A stretch of DNA of 64,000 bases from Azolla caroliniana (lineage: Eukaryota > Polypodiophyta), in assembly GCA_043228905.1 (NCBI GenBank), contig JBHGNT010000014.1, forward strand, positions 248,001 to 312,000. The letters run 5' to 3'. The translations under genes and the position numbers were made by a program. Below are positions 24,251-37,700 of the stretch, piece after piece. How positions within the stretch are numbered: the first letter of the stretch is position 1; each line of letters opens with the position of its first letter. A model generated the notes under the pieces. The model saw nothing but the letters and a program-made list of their open reading frames with translations. It searched no databases and was not told where the DNA came from.

Positions 24251-27200
24251 GGAACATTATATTTCTCCTCCACACACACTCATTATGTAAAGAGGCTCTG
24301 ATCTGACAGCAGAATGGTGCTTAGAGTTTGATGTGAGTCAATGCCTTCATTTTTTTCATTTCAGTAATATTTACCCACCTAATTCTTCCAGTGGCTCATA
24401 GACCGATGAACAAAGCTCTGTACCTGGCTATGCCTATTTATTTCTCTGGAACAGTGAGTATTGTTTCTTTGTAAGTGCCAGTTTATGGAAATTTCTCAGG
24501 AGTCTAGAGCATCTAATACCCAACAATAGAGTATATCATCAACCTATTTCATGAATAATGAAGTATGGTTTGATAACAAACATGATTTCATGGTGGTCAC
24601 TGGTTGGAAACCTGAAATTTCATTCAATATTGTAGCACAACTGTGGCAGCTCCCAAAGTAAATGGCGATATGCCAGGGTTTTACAGTAATGCAATGTAAT
24701 TCAATGATTAAATGAAGCTAAAATATCCAGTTGGGTCAATGAAATGTAAGTGTTCAGTGCAAAGGTAGCTTGCATTAGCACCACAAATTTTATAGCAATC
24801 AAAGATGCATTCTCATGGGTTAGATTGAGATTATCTTGATTTTTAATTGTTCCGATCTGTCTATTATGGATGGGTTCAAAAGTATTGGACCCATGATCAT
24901 CTCTCAGCTTAATTGTATGCACATGTGTCAGGGTAATCCCCTGCATATGTAACCAGGGGTGAAGATATGGCGCTTTAAAAGATATCTATAAGACTTAACT
25001 GTCTAATCCCGTACTACAGTTTTGTTATGTATAAATGTCTCTCCATGTCTTCAGATATTGCGAAAGAAGCGATCAAACTGATACTGATCTCTTCACTGCA
25101 TGATTTCTCGCGGAGTATGGTCTCTGAAGAATAGACCCATGTTTTGGCTGTGATGATCTCTAAACTGACACCAGCAATGGCGGAGATCGTGACAAATCCA
25201 TTCGAAAGAACAGCAGATTCAACAACTGGGCTGGCCACACCAAGTGATTTTGGAAAGACTTGGATCTTCATTTTTTGCTCGTAGGGAGGTCAAGGAAAGG
25301 TCCTTGGCCCACCTTCTGTCTAGACCATGTATGAATGATGCTGGTAGTGGCTGAGATGATGTGGGAAGGATTTCAAGCAACCCTACCAACCTCACCCCAT
25401 GAGGTGAACACTAGTGACGTGGGTTTAGGGTTTAGGAATTAGTCCCAACTGGGAACAAGTAGTCATCAACTGCGAAGGAAGCTTCATCAGTAACTACTCC
25501 TATTTTGCTTGTCCTCAAAAAGCCATGGCTTCCCCGATGTTGTTGATCCCGCCTTCGATTGTCAACATGTCGAGCTCCCATCCAAGTCAGATGAAGTTGC
25601 AAAAGGTGAAGTGTTTCTAGCAATCCCTGTGTTGTTGCCTCTAGGCATGTAGCCCTAACAGTTGTCCTCTACGCATTGCAGTTTTGACCCTTGAATGGCC
25701 ATGTTTGTTTTCATTTGACGTTTTCTCATGAGCGTGCTATGAAGTGGGACATCCAATATGAGTGCAATGGCCACAATGTATCATAGAGGTTTTGCTGATT
25801 TGTTAGCAATATAGAAAAGAATGGTGATGAAACTGAAACTTTTCTCGTTTCATGTGAATGACTATGAACTGAAATTATATGATATAAGTCCACAAAATAG
25901 CTAGACTTGATTCTAAACTACTTGATGCAAATGTGATTGAATGTAGAGTGATATACAAACTTGACATCTCAAGGAGAGGAGGCATGATAAAACAAGGATT
26001 ATATGATGTTTGAGATAGACATATTCAGCATGAGCAAAATTATGCCTGCCATGAGTAGCCTCATAAACGAAAATCCATATCTTCATTCTCTAACAATCCC
26101 TCAATCATTTATAACTGGATGTATAGCTTGGTAATAAGTTTGGAAACCTTGTATGAGAATCTAAAATATGGGAATGAATACAAACATCTTCATTATAGCG
26201 TTTGTTAGGACTACTTGCTGAGAAAACAGACATAAGAAATAGAAACGCATTGTTTAGAGAATACAAAGATATTTGGAGCTAATACGTACAATCTGCTATC
26301 AAAACATATATCCATTTTGTAGATGGATATGTTACTTGTCTTTTTCTTGGTGGAAACATGTTTTTAAGGAAAGCTAAGGATCAGTTTTAGATTCTTATGG
26401 AAAAGTTAGATATGACTCTTGAGAGGCCTTTGCAAGTTTCAGTCACCGAGTCATCCCATTGCATAATCTGGATTTAGACAACCAGGCCTTATAAATGTTG
26501 AATTGAGGATCAACACATTTGTACAGATTTTCTTTCCTTTTAATAGAAGTTATGCACATAACCTAATCAAATTTCCACCAAATTTTACTTTTACTTCCCA
26601 ATATCCATTGGACTGTCATTGCTATGGGCCACCCAACCTTTGGCTCAATACTTTTAAAAAATCCCACTTCTTTTCATCCTTTAGTTTGAATTCATTCAAA
26701 CCTTGGGCACGATGTCAAAACCCAGTTGGCCAAACAAATAATAATAAGAGAGCATTCAGCAATAAATACCAATTCAGTATAGAGATGGATCTAATCATTC
26801 TTGAGCAAGCAAACCAATCAAATAAAAAAACCTATGCTTTTGCACTCTTCTCGAGGTTCAATCAGTTATAATATAATGTGCTTTTGCCCACACAAGTGAG
26901 TTAATTGCTCTATTTAAAATTCTCAGATGGGAGTTAATTCAGGATACCATCTTTTTTATGAAATAAAGACATCAAATATCCAGGTGAACTTACATGCTAT
27001 AAGATGTATTAATAATAGTAAGGAAAGAAGTTATAAAATTTAGAAGGTAGGTACAAGTGTCTTACAAATCCTTTTTACCTCACTGAGCTGAATTGTTCCA
27101 AAAAAAATCAAATTTTGGGAGCAAAAGAACTATTTCATCATGGCACTCTAAAAGTTGTCATATAAAGGTGCTTTTAATGATGTAATTTAGGAAGGTCCCC

Positions 27201-27361
27201 GTTCATTAGCTTCTCCGTATTGTACATCAAGATATACGCTTGGCTACACCTTATCTTCGAAATGCATACCTAATTTCTATGCTATGAATTTTGATCAGGA
27301 ATGCCAAGCTCAAGGATTTTGCCTGAACTTTGAGAAAACAGATCTTGGCTTTCAACACAAG
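24251..27361. other. intergenic between two convergent genes
   Basis: Holds the 3' flanks of the GDT1-like gene (+) and TAF13 (-). A telomere-like GGGTTTAGGGTTTAGG occurs at 25421-25436. Open frames such as 25014-25271 and 26503-26871 show no recognised motif. No gene is supported. Confidence 0.5.
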
Positions 27362-28561
27362 TCAGTCTTCAAAACTCAACTTTTCTTCATCAATTTCAAA
27401 CGCTTTACGTGCTCTCTTAAGTTCTTCATTCATAGCAAGCAGCTCCTTGACACGGCCAAATTTCCTTGGATCCTGTAAAAAAGCACACATGCACAGACAT
27501 AAGGTTACATGTCGGGGATCTCCAGCTAGTAGTGCTTATTCCCAATTCAGGCAATTATCTTGCACAACTGGCATTCCTTAACAGAATAAATATGTGAACA
27601 GACCATTGCAGTCTGGCAATAGTTTCACTTAAGCAGATATGAGTTAACATATCACAACATAAAGTATGTAGAAAAGTGTCATAAAAGTTAATGGGTATGA
27701 CCAGGGGAATGAAAGAAGATGTTTTACCTGACAGTGTACATGACACAACATAAATCATGTGGAAAAGTGAAATTAGTCTCCTTTTTAATCTCTCCCTCTC
27801 TCTAATCTAGACTATTTAGCTTATGGTTATGTTTTAACTTGTTTCTAGTTTTAATGTTAGTGATTAATCCCTCGTCTCTCTCTCTCTCCCCTTCCTCTAT
27901 CTCTTATTATGCCTCACTTACACCAAGTTTGTCAAATAATTTGGGTGTGCTCAAATTATTCTTGGTGTTACTTTTCACTTTATCCCCTCTTGCACTAAAC
28001 CCTTTTATCCTCTAAACCCTAAGCCCGAAACAAACACTAAACCCTAATTCTTAAACCCTAACCCTAAACCAAAACCAAAACCAAGACTCAAACCCTAATT
28101 CCTAAACCCTAAACCTTTTCTCTATAACTCTACATCTTACATATTGCACCCACCGATGGCCTACCGTCCGCACTCCTTGTTTCGACTTCACGGTCCAATT
28201 GATGTGAACCTGAGGAGTCAAAAAGAGTATTCTGGTGGTGAACACTTCTCTGACATAATTTCCTCTAGCTTACCATTCATGTGTTTACTGAAAACCTATA
28301 AATGTGTTGTGGTTCCAGAGTTTTTAGTGGAATAGTATAAGAGAATTGAAATAACTACAAGAGCGCTAGGGTTTGGGGACAACAAATGTATTTGGTTTAT
28401 TTTGATGTAATTTACAAACATTTGCTTGCCAAACATTCACATTTCCCGTAAAAACATAGTCTCGAAAATTGACCATGTGCTTGTCACTTACTTAAGCCTA
28501 AACATCATATACTATTTGAATGATAATATTTATTGTAGACTTTCTCATTTGGTATCACATT

Positions 28562-28614
<53 letters not shown>

Positions 28615-29536
28615 ACTCATAATGGCTTTCCTTTGCTATGATCTTGGTTTTTGGAAACTATCAAGCCCAAGGATTAACAACTCCAATGTAACATGCTGGA
28701 AGCATCTTGATTTGAAATAAGTGAAGTGATGAATAATCATAATTACCTTCCGCACAAGGAACATCAGGTCCTCTGTTGTAAGCTTCCCTCTTCTCGAAGC
28801 AATATCTTGAGCTTTATGTACCTGTCCACAGAAGAAAATATTAGAACTTGCCAATGCCATCTGAATGCATGAACCAGTAATTGTGTTTATCTAGATTAAG
28901 GTGAAATACTCACCATCTCTGTGACATAATCAATCAAGATGTCCTCGACCAAAGCAACAGTCTCAGGTAGAGGCTGCCATTAATGAAAGTAAAGACGTAA
29001 AAAAACAGATAAAGTATTAAACTATCTTCAATTTGCAAGTCTAGACTTGCCAATTATCATCATGTTACAGTATCAACAGAAAAGTGTTTCAGGGTAAAGA
29101 TATAAGAGTTCATTTTAAACTTATAAATTATTGAGACCAGCTTAATAGCAAAGATGGCTTACGTCAGGATCATCTCCAAATCCATACATCATCAGTCTCA
29201 CTAGTACACAATACAGAAGACGTCATTTGCAAGCTTGCAATATAATTTCAAAATGGTTTAAACAGAAGTAGGAAATATGCAAATGAAAAGAAAACGCAAA
29301 AAATGTACAAGTGTAAAGAACAGCTTTGAAGCGTCCAACTCATCCTAAAGATGTGCTGATCATTCATAATTGGGTGTCATAAAAGCTGAAAGTCAATTAC
29401 AGAAACTCTTACAATCCTTGGAAAAGATACCACGCTTCCTCTTTAGGGAGGCCTCTGATGCCTGATGAGAACCTGCACCAGATTTTGCTTTGGCATTGTT
29501 TGTCGCACCTCCACCAGCATTTGATGTGGATGCCAT
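27362..29536 (-). CDS. TAF13: TFIID subunit 13 (TAF13)
   Basis: Five exons on the minus strand: 29413-29536, 29163-29200, 28914-28973, 28747-28821 and 27362-27472. They join with GT-AG introns in correct phase into a 135-residue protein, close to the roughly 126 residues of Arabidopsis TAF13. The N-terminus is low-complexity Ala/Gly/Asn/Lys (residues 1-30). Then come LKRKRGIFSKD, MMYGFGDDPDPLPETVALVE and VHKAQDIASRRGKLTTEDLM, together the histone-fold region. The C-terminal helix starts DPRKFGRVKELLAMNEELKR and the end is KLSFED. TAF13 pairs with TAF11 through the histone fold inside TFIID, which binds core promoters for RNA polymerase II; this is family knowledge. The last intron (27473-28746) is long and contains telomere-like repeats and a CT microsatellite. 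The gene appears intact. Confidence 0.95.
28015..28110 (-). repeat. degenerate CCCTAAA cluster in TAF13 intron 4
   Basis: About eight CCCTAA/AACCCTAA words with spacers lie inside the last intron of TAF13. They are telomere-like but irregular. Confidence 0.75.
28562..28612. repeat. (CT)25 microsatellite in TAF13 intron 4
   Basis: About 51 bp of CT on the plus strand read as GA in the TAF13 transcript. Confidence 0.9.
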
Positions 29537-30395
29537 GCCAAGCTAGCAATACATAAAAGGAAAATTTACAACAATGGTCTCCTCGCTTTCAGGTAAATGA
29601 TCAAATTAGGAGTGAATCTTTCTGGTGATTAAAAAAGCGAGTTGGCAAAGTTCGGAATAGATATTTTCAATTTTATGTTCATGGTGATCAATCCCCAATG
29701 CGGAAAGAAATTAAGACGCAGTACAGGCAAGTTTTAGGAGATGAAGAAACACGTTTAAACTGTATATACATTACATTTACTGATCAGTGCAAGAGATTTA
29801 GTTCTAGTAAACAAGTCTTTGCATTTAGGTAGTTGTTCGATGTTGCTTATGACTATGGAAGCAACAGGAAAGGAAAGGTCATTTACCTGTTCAATACAGA
29901 TTTGAGGAAGAAAACTCTGGGTGCCTCAATTTGACGAGCTGTGTCAACCACGATCGTGTGCCAATACAGATGACAGACCTTGGGGTCGAGATTTCTGTTG
30001 CTTCCAAATGCAAAAACAAGATCCTCAGAAAATAGATATGTCTATTCCATAACGGAAACACGAACCCTATTACGATGCTCAAACTATGGCAGAAATCAAT
30101 ATACATTCTCTTTGAAATTCTGGTGAAAGCTATTCTATTCTATAATGATGCTGAGATGTTGTTCCTCTAATTATTATTCTGCTATGCTCGAATATTGCAG
30201 GCCTGAATCAACCATGTCTGGAACTCTAGTCAACCATGTCGGGAAGGAGGGAGGGGGAGAAAGGGCATACCTTTTCAGTAGAAGAAGAGAGGAGAAAGGT
30301 GCGCCGCATCAGGAGTGCAGCAACAGGCAGGCAGACCATGGATGGATGGACGTACAGATCATAACGCACAGACACACAGAGAAAAACACAGAGAA

Positions 30396-30426
<31 letters not shown>
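29537..30426 (-). promoter_or_regulatory. TAF13 5' leader with probable leader intron and CT-rich tract
   Basis: On the minus strand a good 5' splice site (AACAG|GTAAAT, junction at 29886/29887) and a 3' site (TTGCTAG, about 29545) could remove a leader intron just before the TAF13 start codon. Further upstream, 30399-30426 is (GA)n on the plus strand, so CT-rich in the sense of TAF13. Such tracts are common near plant transcription starts. The leader exon itself is not proven. Confidence 0.4.
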
Positions 30427-31772
30427 TGAGGCGGGTTTTACCCCTCTGATTTGGTTTGGTTTGGTTTGATGTATTATTTCTTAGAGGAGGGGGGCTCGGC
30501 TTAAGCCTTAGATGTAAGTTTGTAACAATAGGCAACGGTTTGGTTTAAATGGTTTGAGTTTGACACCCTTGAACCAAACCGAACTGTTAGTTAGATGTGG
30601 GGGGGGGGGGGGGGGGGGGGTAGTGTGTCCGTTCATTCAACAAGAGAACAAGTGGACATTGGCGATGGCCGCCCATTCTGTCATGTATGCCAATCAATTT
30701 CGATTGTAGATTTTCGTCATCAGCCCATCTTCCTCCCAACAACACCCATCCTTCCCAGAATGAGGACTTCGTGATGCATATTGCATACACACACCCCTTG
30801 TGATGCATGTTCATATATATATATGTGTGTACATGCACGCATGAGGGTTTTCGGAATATGCTATTTGGGAATCGTTCAATTGATAAAGGAAGGACTAATG
30901 AGCCTAGATGTGGGCTCATGTGTTCATCGTCGCTCCATTCCTTTATTTGGAAAGGTTATGCACTATAGTAGTGTCAGTAGAAAATGTAGGCCACCAATAT
31001 ATTCACAACCCTGCCTGTTTTGGGACTTTATAGGTTCCCATATGCCCTCCCATCCTTTAATATTCATATTGGGGCTCAAACCAACAGTACATTGGGGTCA
31101 AGGGTCTCGATATATTCCACTTCAACCTATGTCAAACTTCAAGTAGCATTATCAAGGGTAGTTCAATGAGTGTTATTCGAGCAAGAATGTGTATTGTTTC
31201 ATTGGGAAACTACAAATTGCTTTTGACATCTTTTACCAATTCTTCCTAAATTTATCTCAGTGTGATGCATCGCCTCATCTCAAATAATGAACCACATAAA
31301 CCAAATAATTCATGCAATATCATGTACTTTATGTCATAAATATCTTTACGTTTAACATTGTAAACATCTCTTGTTACAATTATAAACAGGTGGAAGAAGC
31401 AAAACATCATAAAAACGCATTACATTACAAACGACAAAATTTGCAATAGAATGTAGGTTGCCACCATCCTAGATGATCTAGTGACAATTATACATGAATC
31501 ACCTTTCACTTTGTAAGAAAAAAGTTAGTTTTTAAGCTTCAAGGAGACTGGCCAGCCAGTCTTAAAAAATATAATAATGTGAAATCTCATTAAAAATGAA
31601 GCACAACCCATAATGAGGATAACAAAATCTCAAGAAATGTTACATTTTTTGTCTTAATCTTATCTTTAGATCTGATCTCACCTGAATATTATTTATGTCT
31701 ATATAAAAACTTTTTACTACACCAAGATGATATGCTCAATCATCATGGAGTGTGCATTACCGTCACATTCAA
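30427..31772. other. intergenic upstream of TAF13 and downstream of the CPBP gene
   Basis: No gene. It contains an AACCG/GGTTTGG-rich motif (30450-30590) and a 22-G run (30599-30620). AT-rich sequence then leads to the 3' end of the CPBP gene. Confidence 0.5.
30599..30620. repeat. poly-G tract (22 G)
   Basis: An uninterrupted run of 22 G, between the AACCG-rich motif and the CPBP gene. Confidence 0.9.
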
Positions 31773-34700
31773 TCAAATCATCTCTCGGATATCATAACCT
31801 TGCAACTGCATAATTGAAAAACATTTGAATGACATCAGCTGCTGCCATATCAGCAATGTACATGCAGATAAACGTTAAAATACTAAGGAGATGGCCAATC
31901 TTTTTTATTTTAATCTTGTCTTTAAGTCGTTTCACTATATAAATTTAAGAGATGTGTGATTTTCCACGACCCAAGGCCTTAAAACCCCATATTAAGTTTG
32001 TTAGGTGAGCACAGTTGAGTCTCCACGGATACTTCTAAGCATATGAATCAGATGTAACATCATGTAGAGCTATAGATGACAAGAGACTGTATATAGTGGC
32101 CCCTCCATCTTATGATTTATAAAAAGTGATGATTCCTACTCTAGCAACTTCTCTGTCTCTCTCCTTGTACTTTAAAACTTTTAGGTGGTCGCTAGCTTAC
32201 AGAATTAATTACAGAACGGAGAACTTACCCGAAGAAATGTGAGCAGAAGCAGAACTCCCGAATTCCACAGCCCATGAACGATCATAGGTGTTAGTAAGTT
32301 TCCTGATTTTGCATATGAAAATCCTAAAACCACACCTATACAACCATATTGAAAAATAAATTCCCATAACACTAAATGTTTTATCTGCATTTCTCTTATT
32401 GAATGAATCTATGACGTCAAACAGAGATAGGCAATTCAATCAATCCATGAGATAAAGATAACCAAAATGTCTTACCCAATGCAAACAATTGCGGTATTTC
32501 ACCTGGTGTGAAATGTGCAAGAGCAAATGCACCTGCACTCAAGGCAACAGCAGCAGGAATTGGCATCCTGTACAGCAGGCATGCATTGTTTTTGAAAACA
32601 TAAAGATAAAAAAGATTAAAAGAGACAATGCTATAACTAGAATAAAATATATACCACTTTGTCAATGAAGTCATGAGAAATCCCCTGAAGACAGTCTCTT
32701 CCAAATAAGGAGCCAAAACCCCCGTAACAGCAAACAGTAGGGCCGTACTGAAGAAAGAACACGTGCAAGTCATATCTTGTAGTAATTGTTAATCTTAAGA
32801 AATTTCGAATTACCTTGTCCCCGATGACCCAATCAGTGGCAACAGCTGCAACAATGCATCTTGCCCCTGATAATCCAACCATCTTCAGGCAAGCATAAGT
32901 TGCAACCAGAATATGTATCATATTCTCCAACATCACTAACCTCCCGAGGCAATGGTGCACCATTTATATATGTAACAAGGGTCCCAGCAAGTAGCACAGC
33001 AGCAGCACCAGAAAATATGCCCACAACTCCCCATAGTAGCCATCCACGGTTTATATCAAATGGGTTCTTCCAATCTAATCCAGATTGTAAAATGCTGCAA
33101 TTACATTGTACTCTCAATTCCTCTCACAAACAAATTAGACACAGTATGTACATGGGACCAATCTCCAACATCTACCATAATAAAAAAGGTCGGGAGGAAG
33201 AGGCTTATAGCTCTTGATACATGAATTGACCACCGCTGTCCCTATTATGGTCTCCATGCTGCATATCACAGATGTGCACAAAATGTTATCCACAAACAAT
33301 TAAAAAGTGGATTTTTCGGTTGATGAACACTAACATTGATCCCAATAATCTTACAGCTGATTAAGAAAAACAAGAAGGGATTGTTCGTCGAATTCAAGTT
33401 GTCGTTGTTTAAATCCAAGGCGTGCATAAAGCAATGATATTCCAAGTCCTGTTATAAGAAAACTAGAATCACACACACACCAGTCAGTCCTGAAAACAAC
33501 CATTTCTGATAGTATACTTCCAGGTTTTACAACATAAATAGTAAGCATGATCATCAGTTAAATTTCAATAGTATTTCAAGGACCGTACATGCCTATACAG
33601 TTGTGTTCACTGGGATCACCAGTATTGTTTCTCCCTCAATCATATCTATTATCCATCTTTCTTTATAATGTGGACCATATTTACAGCATCAGAATTATGT
33701 AATGAATTCACCAGAACTCTCATTGCCACTATTCATAATGGCCATAATTCCAGGTCACTCTAGCAATACTATCATAGATTCTCAGAATATATTGCCATGT
33801 AAAGACTGCATCCTAAATTGTTTAATGAACAGGCATTGCTCATCAAACTATGACAGAACAGCCAGGTTTCATACAAAAACTAAGGTGCATTTCACCACTG
33901 CCATCAATAGAAGTAGCAAATTGAATCACTGATCTCCTTGAATGATTAATGACTACACTCTCTACAGGTCTCAAATTACAACTACAATCCTCCACGTAAG
34001 TCACATGCTTATAACCTCTGCCAAAGACAGTCCAAACATATCTAGTTCAACTGCATCTTGTTCGATTGCATCTTGCAGCAATATCTCAACCATTTATGAA
34101 ATCTATGAGTCCCTCTTCTTGCATATACCCCTGGATTGTTTTATTATTCAAACCAAAGATATCGAAAGATACATGCCCTTCACACAGTGATAGGGCAGGT
34201 TCAGATATCATCGACTGAGGATAGAGACTTCATGATACAGAGATAGAAATTTAGAGAGTTGCATCTGCCAGTTCTGCAATTAAGAAGTTGAACCTGAAGA
34301 ACAAAATATGTGTCATTTTCCAGTCTATGAAGACATCAGAGGAAGAAACCATTGCCTCCATATAGAAGGATTTGGACCTCTATACAGGGTGATAAAGTAT
34401 AGTGATCACAGATCCCTAATTCTCTAGAGATAAAGAAGCAGAAGAGCCTGTTAACTGATCCAGCTAGGAAGAGAATTTTGGCTGATTTTGTTCTCATGGA
34501 TACAACTAGGGACACTACTCACAGTTTACAAGAAAATTTTCTGGCGAAACTGGATTCATGACTCAGAGGTGAATGTTGCCAATGCAACCAAGATCATGAT
34601 TCTGACGCTCATATCTTAAAAATACCAAAGCCATCATCAGACGACACTGACAGTCTCCTCCTACTGATGACAACTTAACATCGATGGTCGTAATATTTGT

Positions 34701-37700
34701 CAAGTTTCATAGGCCATTATGGTGTTTTACAGGCATTAATATACTCTTCTTTCTTTCTCAATTTGGCAACTAGATTAGCTTTTCATTGAAGTTTTACATT
34801 TTCTTACTATTTTACCATTTTAAAATCCTCACCTACATGACAAGGGAAACTTCTTTGTAAAGATTGCTGGTTCCATGGGTCATGTTGGCCCTCAGGTGAT
34901 GTTAATATATAATGGTCGTCTCCCCCACCCCTTGTCAAAGAAGAGAGCCAAACAATCATAAAACAGGAAATAAATGTGTTCACAAAATAATTGCCATGTC
35001 TATCAAGGAGATTGTAATCTCAGCCTGGGACAAGCTTTTTCTGGTCATCCTGACACTTGCTCAGGTTACCTTTTATTGCCATTGAAACCTTCATTCCACA
35101 TCCCATTCATTACGACATCATCCACAAATGCTTCTATATAAGCCACTCCATGTTATGCGTTTTAACATATCTGGTACTTGTGGAGTACAAATAAAACAAT
35201 GAATGAAAATTTCGGGCATTGCACCTATCCCATAAAGATATCCAAATGGGCTCCTATGACGACAAATTTCTATTGCCTTACCTATTGAACCCCCAGAGAT
35301 GGTAATGCAAGTAAGACAAATATTATGGAGATAATAAATAAATCAGGTTACTATATGCCAGTGGGTATGTTCATTGTAATGACAAAACTAAGGATATTAG
35401 CACAAATGAGATAAGACCAGCTAGGCTGCTCAAGCATACATAAATATAGCAAAAAAGCAAGTAATCAATGTAAATCAGAGCACAACAAAAACAAGATGTG
35501 AGCCTATTCAAAACCATAAATCGGGCCAATCAGAATCAACCTTTATGGCATGGCCAGCAGCAGAAATAAAGAAACATTTAAATTTTTTAAAAGAAATATA
35601 TGCATAACAATAACAATTGAGATTACACAATAATATATTTTAATGCTTCTATATAAGCATCCCATGTTATGCGTTTTAACATATCTGGTACTTGTGGAGT
35701 ACAAATAAAACAATGAATGAAAATTTCGGGCATTGCACCTATCCCATAAAGATATCCAAATGGGCTCCTATGACGACAAATTTCTATTGCCTTACCTATT
35801 GAACCCCCAGAGATGGTAATGCAAGTAAGACAAATATTATGGAGATAATAAATAAATCAGGTTACTATATGCCAGTGGGTATGTTCATTGTAATGACAAA
35901 ACTAAGGATATTAGCACAAATGAGATAAGACCAGCTAGGCTGCTCAAGCATACATAAATATAGCAAAAAAGCAAGTAATCAATGTAAATCAGAGCACAAC
36001 AAAAACAAGATGTGAGCCTATTCAAAACCATAAATCGGGCCAATCAGAATCAACCTTTATGGCATGGCCAGCAGCAGAAATAAAGAAACATTTAAATTTT
36101 TTAAAAGAAATATATGCATAACAATAACAATTGAGATTACACAATAATATATTTTAATGCTTCTATATAAGCATCCCATGTTATGCGTTTTAACATATCT
36201 GGTACTTGTGGAGTACAAATAAAACAATGAATGAAAATTTCGGGCATTGCACCTATCCCATAAAGATATCCAAATGGGCTCCTATGACGACAAATTTCTA
36301 TTGCCTTACCTATTGAACCCCCAGAGATGGTAATGCAAGTAAGACAAATATTATGGAGATAATAAATAAATCAGGTTACTATATGCCAGTGGGTATGTTC
36401 ATTGTAATGACAAAACTAAGGATATTAGCACAAATGAGATAAGACCAGCTAGGCTGCTCAAGCATACATAAATATAGCAAAAAAGCAAGTAATCAATGTA
36501 AATCAGAGCACAACAAAAACAAGATGTGAGCCTATTCAAAACCATAAATCGGGCCAATCAGAATCAACCTTTATGGCATGGCCAGCAGCAGAAATAAAGA
36601 AACATTTAAATTTTTTAAAAGAAATATATGCATAACAATAACAATTGAGATTACACAATAATATATTTTAATGCTTCTATATAAGCATCCCATGTTATGC
36701 GTTTTAACATATCTGGTACTTGTGGAGTACAAATAAAACAATGAATGAAAATTTCGGGCATTGCACCTATCCCATAAAGATATCCAAATGGGCTCCTATG
36801 ACGACAAATTTCTATTGCCTTACCTATTGAACCCCCAGAGATGGTAATGCAAGTAAGACAAATATTATGGAGATAATAAATAAATCAGGTTACTATATGC
36901 CAGTGGGTATGTTCATTGTAATGACAAAACTAAGGATATTAGCACAAATGAGATAAGACCAGCTAGGCTGCTCAAGCATACATAAATATAGCAAAAAAGC
37001 AAGTAATCAATGTAAATCAGAGCACAACAAAAACAAGATGTGAGCCTATTCAAAACCATAAATCGGGCCAATCAGAATCAACCTTTATGGCATGGCCAGC
37101 AGCAGAAATAAAGAAACATTTAAATTTTTTAAAAGAAATATATGCATAACAATAACAATTGAGATTACACAATAATATATTTTAATGCTTCTATATAAGC
37201 ATCCCATGTTATGCGTTTTAACATATCTGGTACTTGTGGAGTACAAATAAAACAATGAATGAAAATTTCGGGCATTGCACCTATCCCATAAAGATATCCA
37301 AATGGGCTCCTATGACGACAAATTTCTATTGCCTTACCTATTGAACCCCCAGAGATGGTAATGCAAGTAAGACAAATATTATGGAGATAATAAATAAATC
37401 AGGTTACTATATGCCAGTGGGTATGTTCATTGTAATGACAAAACTAAGGATATTAGCACAAATGAGATAAGACCAGCTAGGCTGCTCAAGCATACATAAA
37501 TATAGCAAAAAAGCAAGTAATCAATGTAAATCAGAGCACAACAAAAACAAGATGTGAGCCTATTCAAAACCATAAATCGGGCCAATCAGAATCAACCTTT
37601 ATGGCATGGCCAGCAGCAGAAATAAAGAAACATTTAAATTTTTTAAAAGAAATATATGCATAACAATAACAATTGAGATTACACAATAATATATTTTAAT

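Noticed and set aside
25014-25271. 85-codon minus-strand frame between the GDT1-like gene and TAF13
   Set aside because: No recognised motif, no splice context and no homologous pattern; probably chance.
33075-33097. Alternative 3' splice site TTGCAG at 33095-33097 for CPBP exon 5
   Set aside because: It puts exon 5 out of phase with exon 4; the site GATTAG at 33075 restores the frame and gives DLFYYDWKNPF.
32637-33117. Minus-strand frames 32637-32963 and 32833-33117 taken as separate small genes
   Set aside because: They are exons of the CPBP gene read through introns or in a shifted frame; the spliced model explains them.
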